The notes under the pieces were generated by a model that ran no database searches, was not told the DNA's origin, and saw only the letters and a program-made list of their open reading frames with translations. A program made the translations under genes and the position numbers. 64,000 nt of DNA from Aporhodopirellula rubra (lineage in GTDB: Bacteria > Planctomycetota > Planctomycetia > Pirellulales > Pirellulaceae). The stretch covers positions 186,001-250,000 of the forward strand of contig NZ_JACHXU010000009.1 in assembly GCF_014192335.1 (NCBI RefSeq), read 5' to 3'. Below are positions 8,473 through 16,527 of this stretch, piece after piece (positions within the stretch are counted from its first letter, which is position 1; each line of letters opens with the position of its first letter).

Positions 8473-9731
8473 GATTGAGTGGAGTGGTGTTCTTGTTGCT
8501 TGCCGACAGAGAAAGGCGACATGTCCATGAAAGTTGTTTTTTGTTCGATCAAGTCTGCCATCGCGGTTGCCGTTGCGGGTGCGAAGTGAATCCCGCTGCG
8601 ATAGTGTCCCGAGGCGACATAAACACGCTGGCTGTCAGGTTGACGTCCGATCAACGGGAAACCGTCAAACGTCATCGGCCGCAATCCCGCCCACCGTTGA
8701 ATCTCCGGTGCATCGGCGAGATCCGAGCACACGTGCCCGGCAAATTGACGAAGGTGATCGATCACTTCCGCGGTCGTGTGCTGGGCAAACCCAGCCTCCT
8801 CTTCGCACGAGCCAACGAGTACGTGCCCGTCGCCGCGGAAGACGAGGTACCGGTTGCCAATGTTGAGCACCGCAGGAGCGTTAAACCGGTCGCTGTGCAA
8901 CAACAGGATCTGACCGCGGACGGGAATCAATGCGTTTTCTAGCTTGGCCGTCGGCGTGATGTAACCTGTTGCGGCACCACCGCACAACACCACACGATCG
9001 GCGAGGATGTTTTGGTGCTGCCAATTCGAGTCGGTTCCGATGGTGACCTGCTGACCGGATTCTTCGACGGCCGTCACCAGGGTGTCATAGACAAACCGAA
9101 CCCCGGTTTGAACACATGCCGCGTGAAGTGCTTTGAGCACGCGTGAGGGGCGAATTTGATGTTCGTCGGGAACCCACCATGCGGCGAGATCGGGACGTTG
9201 CTTCATCCAAGGATTGTCTTTGATCCACTGAGACAACTGGGGCAAACGCTCACCGACTTCAACGCGGTTCAACGCCTCGCACTCGATATCGAGTTCTTTC
9301 CAGTACGCTGTCATGCCTCCCATCGCGGCGGCCTCGCCAACGGTTTCGGTGAGATAGTATCCGCCGCATCGCATCAGGCCGACATCGATCCCGGTGAGCT
9401 CGCCGAGTTGGTGCGCCCATTGGGGCCATAACTGGTGACTGTAACCACGCAATCGATCGAGCGGATCGGTCGCGCGTTCAAAGTTGGCAGGTGGCAAAAT
9501 TCCACTCGCGGTCCACGATGCGGGCCGGTTGGTTTGCGTGTTGTCCTCGACGGCCGACGTGTCTTCGCTCCCGGCACTGCGACGTTCAAGCAGAACAACC
9601 GATTGCCCACGGCGAGCGAGCTCCCAGGCGATCGACATGCCGATGATGCCGCCACCGACAATGGCGATTTCGCGATTGTTTTCAACTGACGGAAGTGTTT
9701 TGGCGGGACGGCTAGATGGATCGGGGTTCAT
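8469..9731 (-). CDS. thiO: ThiO-like FAD-dependent glycine oxidase
   Basis: 420 residues of the DAO/glycine-oxidase family, which oxidises glycine to iminoglycine for thiamine thiazole synthesis or acts on other D-amino acids. The FAD fold begins at about 23 with VGGGIIGMSIAWELARRG and ERRS. Family signatures follow in order: PVRGQILLL, YLVFRGDGHVLVGS, WAGLRPMTFDGFPLIG and SGHYRSGIHFAPATA. These make ThiO the closest match. No thi genes adjoin it, so the pathway assignment is by family only. The N-terminus has about 20 extra polar residues. Its stop overlaps the start of the Rossmann-fold gene downstream by 4 bp. Confidence 0.78.
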   Translation of the reverse strand: MNPDPSSRPAKTLPSVENNREIAIVGGGIIGMSIAWELARRGQSVVLLERRSAGSEDTSAVEDNTQTNRPASWTASGILPPANFERATDPLDRLRGYSHQLWPQWAHQLGELTGIDVGLMRCGGYYLTETVGEAAAMGGMTAYWKELDIECEALNRVEVGERLPQLSQWIKDNPWMKQRPDLAAWWVPDEHQIRPSRVLKALHAACVQTGVRFVYDTLVTAVEESGQQVTIGTDSNWQHQNILADRVVLCGGAATGYITPTAKLENALIPVRGQILLLHSDRFNAPAVLNIGNRYLVFRGDGHVLVGSCEEEAGFAQHTTAEVIDHLRQFAGHVCSDLADAPEIQRWAGLRPMTFDGFPLIGRQPDSQRVYVASGHYRSGIHFAPATATAMADLIEQKTTFMDMSPFSVGKQQEHHSTQS

Positions 9732-9821
9732 GGTCGTTCTACGGCGAGGGCTGGGGAACCGTTATTTGAGTCGCATTTGGCTGGATTGGATACCTCCCAC
9801 CCCGTCCCTGGCGTGGGCGAT

Positions 9822-10694
9822 TCAAGGGATCGAATTCTGAAACAGAGGGTGCCCATGCGGATATTGGCGTTGGATCGTTTCGACGAGCCGATTCAAATCC
9901 GCGGCCGTATCCACGTCGTGACGCCGTTCGAGCACCGCGACCGAGAGCCCCCGTTCATTCGCCGCAGTCAACGTCTGCTCGAACACCGTCTCGGTACTCC
10001 AGGCGATCCCATCGAACAACCCAGCGAGAGTCGTCTCGGTGACCGGGGACGACATCAGAGGATCCCGATCCGCCCCACTCCTTCGCACCCCGATCAAATA
10101 ATAGCCACCGTCAAACGCGGGACCGATCACCACATCATTTTGCTGTAGCTGCGCCCACGCGTTTTCAATATCCGCATGCGAAAGCAACGGGCAATCCGCG
10201 CCGATCAACACGCACGAGCGGCCTCGATATCGATCCGCCGTCTCACTCGCATCGCTAATCTCACTCAATGGTTCACCGGCGATCGCCCTCGAACGGGGAA
10301 CCGGGAAAAGCAGCCCGGCAAACCAGGACTTCATGCGATCTCCTAAATCTCCGCCCCCCTGGTCGATCACCTCCCAATTCGAAATCGAACGCTCCGCAAG
10401 AGTCGCCTCGAACCGCCTGAGTCGCTCAGGCGGCGTCGCCACGAGCTGCCGTTGGTCGCCGGCACCAGACAGTTGGCAGAGCAGGTGACAAACGAACCGC
10501 TGATGGATCATCGCGGCCAAATTCATCGCATCGGTGGATTCACCCAAATTGAGCTTTCTCGCGACCTCAGCCAGCAACGATGGCGTACGTTCTTCCGACG
10601 AGCTTAGAGACATCGCGAGCCGAGTCTTCACTCGACCGGGATCCCAGTATTTTGCCATCACCCCGAGCGCAAGAAAGTTTCGTTTTTGCGACAT
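9822..10694 (-). CDS. TIGR04282/DUF2064 glycosyltransferase-like protein
   Basis: 290 residues when started at the ATG at 10694 (MSQKRNFLALGVMAKY), which fits the family start. It shows the nucleotidyl/glycosyl-transferase A-fold marks of the TIGR04282 family: MAKYWDPGRVKTRL near the N-terminus, GGGDLGDRM in the middle, IGADCPLL as the metal-binding region, and PAFDGGYYLIG. The biochemical role is not established; family members often sit with radical-SAM or arsenosugar genes, which are absent here. A 40-residue stretch at about 60-100 is longer than in short family members. It is transcribed towards the ThiO gene with a 90-bp gap. Confidence 0.8.
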   Translation of the reverse strand: MSQKRNFLALGVMAKYWDPGRVKTRLAMSLSSSEERTPSLLAEVARKLNLGESTDAMNLAAMIHQRFVCHLLCQLSGAGDQRQLVATPPERLRRFEATLAERSISNWEVIDQGGGDLGDRMKSWFAGLLFPVPRSRAIAGEPLSEISDASETADRYRGRSCVLIGADCPLLSHADIENAWAQLQQNDVVIGPAFDGGYYLIGVRRSGADRDPLMSSPVTETTLAGLFDGIAWSTETVFEQTLTAANERGLSVAVLERRHDVDTAADLNRLVETIQRQYPHGHPLFQNSIP

Positions 10695-11025
10695 GTTTGT
10701 GCGAATAACCGAAGGCAGAGGGGTGATTTTTGAGTACACTCGAACGCAGATCGCACGCGGAAAATCGTGGCGTGGAACGGTTCTTGCGGTGTCCGATCGA
10801 GCGGTGTGGTATTCTTAATGAACTGCGCAACGCACCTTAACCCCGCCTTTGGGGCAGATAATGAGGTCGTAGACGGTTCATTCGACTAGAAAGATACTAT
10901 TAAAACGATTAAAAAGTGGCTCCAGCCTAAACGGGTTTAGCTAGACTGCCTCTATTGGCAGCAACGCTCAAATCTCGGTCGGCTGCCGCAACAATTCTCC
11001 GGGCGGGATCACGGTCGACCTCTCC
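10695..11025. other. Divergent intergenic region before the kinase
   Basis: 331 bp between the transferase and kinase genes. It contains a perfect 14-bp palindrome at 10927-10940 (CTAAAC, centre GG, GTTTAG) about 86 bp before the kinase start, and a small CCCC/GGGG hairpin near 10841-10854. No open frame here looks like a gene. Confidence 0.4.
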
Positions 11026-12537
11026 ATGTCATCCATTACCTCAGAACGCTTCGTATCGATGGTTGCTAAGAGCAATCTGATCGATGAGAACACGCAAGAG
11101 CGTTTCTTGAAGAAGGTATATGACAAGTGCGGCGGAAAACTGCCCTCCAACCCTCGGAAATTGGCCACCGCGTTCATACGGGCGGGATTGCTGACCGAAT
11201 GGCACATCGAAAAGATCTTTGCCGGTAAGTACCGCGGATTCTTTCTTGGCAAATACAAACTGCTCGGCCACATCGGCACCGGCGGAATGAGCAGCGTGTA
11301 CCTGGCCGAGCATGTCGGCTTGCACGACAAACGGGCGATCAAAGTCCTACCAAAGAAACGGGTTCATGACGCCTCCTATTTGGCACGATTCAAACTCGAA
11401 GCGCAAGCGATCGCGTCGCTCAATCACCCAAACATTGTGCTGGCGCATGACATCGACAATGAAGGTGACACCCACTTTATTGTAATGGAATACGTCGACG
11501 GCATCGATTTGCAAATGCTCGTTCGCCGCGACGGCCCCCTGGACTTTTCCAACTCCGCCGACCTGATCGCCCAAGCCGCACGCGGACTCGAACACGCACA
11601 CCAACGTGGCGTCATTCACCGTGACGTCAAACCCGCCAACCTGTTGATCGATCAAGACGGACGCGTTCGACTCCTCGACATGGGTCTCGCACTCATGGCG
11701 TCTGAGGAAGAGCACTCCCTGACAGTCGCCAACAACGAAAACGTCCTCGGAACCGCCGATTACCTGGCGCCCGAACAAGCCCTAAACAGCCACAAAGTCG
11801 ACCACCGCGTCGACATCTACGGTCTCGGTTGCACGCTGTATTACCTGCTAACCGGACGCCCACCGTTCTCCGACGGAACGTTAGCACAACGGATCATCAA
11901 GCATCAAAACGAAATGCCACGATCGATCCGAGAACTTCGGCCGGATTGCCCCGGCGAACTCGAGGGCATGTGCGTCAAGATGCTTCAGAAAGATCCCGCG
12001 TATCGCTATCAATCTGCGAGAGAGGTCGCCGAGGTCTTCGAGAAGTTCGCCGCACGCGTTCCCAAAGGACAACCGGTTCGCATCGGATTGGGTGACGCAC
12101 CCGCTGATGTCGCACCGTTGTCGTCGCTGAGCTTTAACGACAGTAGCTCGGGCGGCATCTCGCGAGACAACGTGCAGCACGACACCGTCACCGGAAAAAA
12201 CGACGAAACGCTCGCCAGCAGTCGGTCGAAATTGATTCGCGAACAAGACCAACTCGCCAGCAGCAGCGGACGGTTAGTGAAAGTTCAATCGATGGGCATT
12301 CCATCGGATTCATCAGCGGGCAGCTTGCTCGATCTAGAAGTCGAGTCAGGTTTCCGTGACCCGTCTCAACGCAAGCGACGCGACAACCATCCGATTATCG
12401 ACAGCGACACTCAGCTCCGTCGCCCATCCCAAAACCAACGAGCTCCGATGGATCCGTTGTTGATGGGAACGATTATCTCCGCACTCTTTGTTGCGGCCCT
12501 CGTGCTCGGATACTTCATCGCACGAGTGACTTCTTAA
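11026..12537 (+). CDS. Membrane-anchored Ser/Thr protein kinase (PknB type)
   Basis: 503 residues. A planctomycete-style N-terminal region (1-70) precedes a complete Hanks kinase domain: glycine loop GTGGMSSVY at 84-92, the ATP lysine in AIKVL at 106, HRDVKPANLL with catalytic Asp190 and Asn195, and GTADYLAPE at 232-240. The DFG metal motif is DMG at 208-210, a variant that keeps the essential Asp. A Ser-rich, low-complexity linker (about 340-470) leads to one C-terminal membrane helix (MGTIISALFVAALVLGYFIA), so the kinase domain should face the cytoplasm with no extracellular sensor. No partner phosphatase adjoins it. Substrates are unknown. Confidence 0.93.
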   Translation: MSSITSERFVSMVAKSNLIDENTQERFLKKVYDKCGGKLPSNPRKLATAFIRAGLLTEWHIEKIFAGKYRGFFLGKYKLLGHIGTGGMSSVYLAEHVGLHDKRAIKVLPKKRVHDASYLARFKLEAQAIASLNHPNIVLAHDIDNEGDTHFIVMEYVDGIDLQMLVRRDGPLDFSNSADLIAQAARGLEHAHQRGVIHRDVKPANLLIDQDGRVRLLDMGLALMASEEEHSLTVANNENVLGTADYLAPEQALNSHKVDHRVDIYGLGCTLYYLLTGRPPFSDGTLAQRIIKHQNEMPRSIRELRPDCPGELEGMCVKMLQKDPAYRYQSAREVAEVFEKFAARVPKGQPVRIGLGDAPADVAPLSSLSFNDSSSGGISRDNVQHDTVTGKNDETLASSRSKLIREQDQLASSSGRLVKVQSMGIPSDSSAGSLLDLEVESGFRDPSQRKRRDNHPIIDSDTQLRRPSQNQRAPMDPLLMGTIISALFVAALVLGYFIARVTS

Positions 12538-12704
12538 TACCGATCACGGCTTCATACTGACTACGGTTTCATGCCGATCGCAGAGAAGCGACGGCGTTTC
12601 GTCAGCACCAAGACTTCCGGTGAAACCAAACGACTCGTGACGCCGCTTGGTCGCGGGGCGTGAACCGAAGTTCAATCGCCCTGAGCTTTGCCCAAAACGC
12701 AGGC

Positions 12705-15305
12705 TTATGGTTTCGCTTTGCGTTTGTTCTTCTTGGGTTTACCGGAAAAAGTCCGCTTTGGACCGGCGTGAGCGCCGCGTTTGCCATTCTTAGGCCGGAA
12801 CCCGCCACCGCTGCGGTTGCCACCACGCTGATAGCCGCCACCACGTGAATCGCCCTCAAAATCAGTGTCGCGTGACACCTCGAGGTTCAAACGCTTGCCC
12901 GACACCCAGGTCTTGCGAAGTTTTTGATAGATGTCCGACGGCATGCCTTCCGGCAAATCGATCGTGCTGAACTCGTCGCGAATGTTGATCGGACCAATGT
13001 ATTGCCCTTCGATACCGGCTTCGTTCGCGACCGCACCGACGATATTGCCCGGCTTCACACCGTCTTGCCAGCCGACTTCGATACGGTAACGAACCATGCC
13101 TTCGCGTGGTGGACCGAGTTGACGGTTCGGTTTGTTGCCGCGGCCGTGGGCTCCGCCCCGGTCACTGCCGCCGAAGTGATCCCCGCGATCGAAACGTCCG
13201 CCGCGATCTTCCGAACGCGCCGCCGGCCGATCTTTCATCATGAACGGACGCCCTTGCAGGGAGATCTCCGCAAGAGCGGCTGCGATCATTTCGAGAGGTT
13301 TGCCGGTTTCTTCGGCGTAGTTCGAGATCAACTCTTTGAACAGAGTCAAATCCTTTTCCGCCGTCGTGTCGGTGATCTGCTGCCCGAATCGCTTGACCCG
13401 CATCGCGTTGATTTCTTTTGCGGTCGGAATGCCGACGATTTCAATCGGCTGCTTCGTGGCACGTTCGATGTGCCGCAACTTCGTACGCTGCGCGTTGGTC
13501 AAGAAAATGATCGCTTCGCCATCGCGGCCCGCACGTCCGGTACGTCCAACGCGGTGGATGTACGACTCGGTGTCGTGAGGCAAATCAAAGTTGAAGACGT
13601 GACTGATCCGTGGCACGTCGAGACCGCGAGCGGCAACATCCGTTGCGACCAAGATATCGAGCTTGCCGTTCTTAAGTTGGCTGATGGTCCGCTCGCGAAC
13701 CTTTTGCGGCATGTCACCGTTCAAGGCCACCGCGGACAAACCTTCTCGCGTGAGGCTCTCGGCGACACTGATCGTGGCATCTTTGGTCTTGGTAAAGACG
13801 ATCACACCATCGGTTTCCTCGACTTCGAGCAAACGCACAAGTGCGTCAATCTTGTCACGTGGCGAAACGAAGAGGGCACGTTGACGGATCGAGTCGGCGG
13901 TCGCCGTTTTCTTTTTGATCGTGATCCGTGCCGGATCGTTGAGATACTCGTCAGCGATGTTCCGAATCGGTGGCGGCAGCGTCGCTGAGAAAAGGGCGAC
14001 TTGACGAGTCACTGGTGTCTTTTCGAGAACGAACTCAACGTCTTCCAGGAAGCCCATGTTGAGCATCTCATCGGCTTCGTCGAGAACCAAGCAATCGAGT
14101 TTGCCGAGATCCAACGTGCCGCGATTGACGTGATCGATCACACGCCCCGGCGTCCCGACAACAACTTGAACGCCACGGCGGAGTTGTTTGAGTTGGGGCT
14201 CATAATCCTGCCCACCGTAGATCGCGGCGACGGCAAAACCAGGAACCTTGGCACCGTACGTCGAAAACGATCGAGCGACCTGAATCGCCAGTTCACGCGT
14301 TGGAGCCAGCACCAAAACCTGCGGGTGATACTTGCTGGTGTCGATCGTCGTGAGGATCGGCAATGCGAACGCGGCGGTCTTGCCGGTCCCAGTCTGCGAC
14401 TGAGCCAAAACGTCTCGGCCGTCGAGCATGTAAGGGATAATCTCGGCCTGAATCGCGGTCGGCGTGTCGTAGCCGGACTTCACGACCGCTTCGAGCACTT
14501 CGGGACGAAGAGGGAACGCGGCAAAGCCCTTGTCTTCTTCCTCGACAGGTACTTCCGCAACGACTTCTTCAGCAACGGCTTCCGCAACGACTGGTTCAGC
14601 AACGACCGGTTCTTCTACGGCAGGCTGTTGAACGGTGGCTCGTTCAGCGATCGGCTGCTCGGCAGTCACTTGTTCGGCAGTCGGTTGCTCGGCAACAGGC
14701 TCTTCAACAGACGACGGGCTAGCGACCGATTCTACCGCGGTGGCTTCAGGCTCAACCGGTTCTGGGGCAGCAGCCTCAGCAACGACCGGTTCAACATCAG
14801 TCGGCTCAACTGCAACCGGTTCAATGGCGACGGCTTCGTTCACCACTGGTTCGGTCGCTACCGACTCAGCAGAGGCTAATTCAGCAACGTCGACGGGCTC
14901 TTGATTCGATTCCGCCACCACAGGCTCAACAGCAACAGGCTCAACAGCAACAGGCTCAACAGCAACAGGCTCAACAGCAACAGGCTCAACAGCAACAGGC
15001 TCAGCAACAATCGGTTCAGCAGCGACCGGTTGTGTCACGACTTCTTCTTCGAGTTCGGCGACGGGTGCGGAGCAGATGACTTCGCTTTCGACATCCGACG
15101 GGACCGCGAGACACTCCACGGTCGTGTCTTGGGTGTAGCACGCCAAAAGGGCGTCGTGAGTTACCAGTGCGGGTTGCACGGACGATTCTTCAAATTGGTC
15201 GTGTTCAGCAACGAACTGCTCCTGTTCGGTGACGAGGAGTGATTCGTTGGGTGAATTCTGTTCAGACAAAACGGCGTTCTCAGAGTTTGGAAATTGGCTC
15301 GACAT
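12705..15305 (-). CDS. DEAD-box RNA helicase with long acidic repeat N-terminus
   Basis: 866 residues from the ATG at 15305 (MSSQFPNSENAV). Residues 1-255 are an acidic, Val/Ala/Glu/Pro-rich tail including five tandem VAVEP units. The helicase core starts at about 260 with the Q motif (PTAIQAEI), then AQSQTGTGKT (Walker A), PTRELAIQ, TPGRVIDH, VLDEADEM (Walker B), SAT, ATDVAARGLD and HRVGRTGRAGR. Residues about 735-815 match the DbpA/CsdA-type RNA-binding domain (RYRIEVGWQDGVKPGNIVGA), and the C-terminus is a basic Gly/Arg/Lys tail. It should unwind structured RNA in ribosome assembly or cold response. The 607-bp upstream gap suggests a regulated leader. Confidence 0.93.
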   Translation of the reverse strand: MSSQFPNSENAVLSEQNSPNESLLVTEQEQFVAEHDQFEESSVQPALVTHDALLACYTQDTTVECLAVPSDVESEVICSAPVAELEEEVVTQPVAAEPIVAEPVAVEPVAVEPVAVEPVAVEPVAVEPVVAESNQEPVDVAELASAESVATEPVVNEAVAIEPVAVEPTDVEPVVAEAAAPEPVEPEATAVESVASPSSVEEPVAEQPTAEQVTAEQPIAERATVQQPAVEEPVVAEPVVAEAVAEEVVAEVPVEEEDKGFAAFPLRPEVLEAVVKSGYDTPTAIQAEIIPYMLDGRDVLAQSQTGTGKTAAFALPILTTIDTSKYHPQVLVLAPTRELAIQVARSFSTYGAKVPGFAVAAIYGGQDYEPQLKQLRRGVQVVVGTPGRVIDHVNRGTLDLGKLDCLVLDEADEMLNMGFLEDVEFVLEKTPVTRQVALFSATLPPPIRNIADEYLNDPARITIKKKTATADSIRQRALFVSPRDKIDALVRLLEVEETDGVIVFTKTKDATISVAESLTREGLSAVALNGDMPQKVRERTISQLKNGKLDILVATDVAARGLDVPRISHVFNFDLPHDTESYIHRVGRTGRAGRDGEAIIFLTNAQRTKLRHIERATKQPIEIVGIPTAKEINAMRVKRFGQQITDTTAEKDLTLFKELISNYAEETGKPLEMIAAALAEISLQGRPFMMKDRPAARSEDRGGRFDRGDHFGGSDRGGAHGRGNKPNRQLGPPREGMVRYRIEVGWQDGVKPGNIVGAVANEAGIEGQYIGPINIRDEFSTIDLPEGMPSDIYQKLRKTWVSGKRLNLEVSRDTDFEGDSRGGGYQRGGNRSGGGFRPKNGKRGAHAGPKRTFSGKPKKNKRKAKP
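14921..14995 (-). repeat. Five 15-bp tandem repeats inside the helicase gene
   Basis: Five identical 15-bp units run from 14921 to 14995, followed by a decayed sixth. Each encodes VAVEP. Identity at the DNA level points to recent slippage expansion. The unit is a multiple of three, so copy changes keep the frame. Confidence 0.85.
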
Positions 15306-15912
15306 GTTAGCTTTCAATGCGCAGATCAACCCCAAAAACCGAATCACGAAACCGGTCGGCTGGGGCGTAGTTTAGGTCGGAAGGATGGCGTGGCGAACGA
15401 ACGCACCGGATACAGGACCGATGCGACGCAACACAGATCGCGACGCTGCTTTCTCTTCCAAGGCAAGTGATAAGAAAATCACGCCCGTAGGATGGCTCAT
15501 TTGCCCACAAAGGTGATTGCGAGACGGGAACCGTTAAAGACTTGTCGCGTAAATGAGCCCGTGAATCATGAAAAATCCGCGTGTCCTCGATGACTCACTG
15601 AGAGCGAGCTGGCCGGTGGCCAAAGACGTGCGGAAGGATCGGATCGAAGTTCTGTGAATCTTCGACGGCTCTTTCGTGCGAGGGAGTCTAACCTAAACTC
15701 TGATTTTGCAATAGGAGAAAACTCGGAAGTCATCCGAGTTCGGAGATTGCTTCGCCGCACACGCCCACGCGCGGCCTACCATTCCGCTCAACCGGTTATT
15801 CCGATATCTCCCCACGCCCCCCACCATCGATCCAATCAGGGGGAACTCCGGGCGAGTTTCATCGCGGCCGTGTTGGCCGCAGAGGACGATTGCTCAGGAT
15901 TCGGAAAACGGA
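15306..15912. other. 607-bp gap upstream of the helicase gene
   Basis: I see no convincing gene here. A hairpin with perfect 7-bp arms (ACTCGGA at 15721-15727 and TCCGAGT at 15733-15739) lies within it. Helicase genes of the cold-shock type often have long structured leaders, so part of this region may be a 5' UTR; that is inference. Confidence 0.4.
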
Positions 15913-16527
15913 TCAGGCTTCGGAAAATAACGCGTCCAGGCAAAGCTGGCTCCATGTTTCCAACCGATCGTAGCTGTCTCGCAGCTCCGCGAGGGTCAAG
16001 AATTCACCTTCGGCGAGCTCCGGTTCGTTACTCGTCACGTTGGGTTGCTCGAGCGTAAAGCGGTGGATCACGCCCAGGTGCACGCGTCCGACTTCGTTAC
16101 TCGGGTCATACAGAACGCCTTCCCGGTCATCGGTGTAATCGCTCAGGATCGTGACCTCTTCATCCAACTCGCGCCGCATTCCGGTCACGTACGGATCCTC
16201 ATCGCCATCGGCATCCTCGCGGCTGATGTGCCCGCCGACACCGATGCTGCGTTTGGCGTGCAGCCTCGTTTCTCCCGAACCACCGCCGCGTGTGTACGTG
16301 AAGACTCGCACCAAATCATCGGCCGGGTCGGTCCACTGCATCACCACGTAGGGAATCAGTTGTTTGAAACTCGGATCCAATTCCATCGCTGCTCGCGGAC
16401 GATAAGACAACTGATCGCTGGCCAGAATCGGAACGAGAAATCGATCCACGTCCACCTCAAAGCCTTCAAGGTGTCCGATCGATGTGATGAGGTCGGCCGG
16501 CACGACCAGAACGTGTTCTTCAGACAT
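15913..16527 (-). CDS. Nudix-like phosphoesterase (COG4112 type)
   Basis: 204 residues resembling the MutT-related COG4112 group. A Nudix-like element is visible at about 97-130: GVGGHISREDAD followed by GMRRELDEEV, with an insertion of about eight residues between the initial Gly and the REL-DEE part compared with the classical box. The N-terminal half (VVPADLITSIGHLEGF) is characteristic of the group. The family is thought to hydrolyse a nucleoside diphosphate derivative, but the substrate is unknown. The ATG at 16527 lies inside the 3' end of speA with an 8-bp overlap, so the two are translationally coupled. Confidence 0.75.
   Translation of the reverse strand: MSEEHVLVVPADLITSIGHLEGFEVDVDRFLVPILASDQLSYRPRAAMELDPSFKQLIPYVVMQWTDPADDLVRVFTYTRGGGSGETRLHAKRSIGVGGHISREDADGDEDPYVTGMRRELDEEVTILSDYTDDREGVLYDPSNEVGRVHLGVIHRFTLEQPNVTSNEPELAEGEFLTLAELRDSYDRLETWSQLCLDALFSEA

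Noticed and set aside
12924-13988. 354-codon open frame antisense to the helicase
   Set aside because: It is the shadow of conserved helicase motifs on the other strand; its product has no family-like pattern.
14921-14995. Short direct repeats considered as a CRISPR array
   Set aside because: Units are head to tail with no spacers and translate in frame within the helicase.
14001-15242. Forward frames with Asn/Arg or Gly/Ser repeats over the helicase tail
   Set aside because: These repeats come from reading the VAVEP units in reverse, not from an independent gene.
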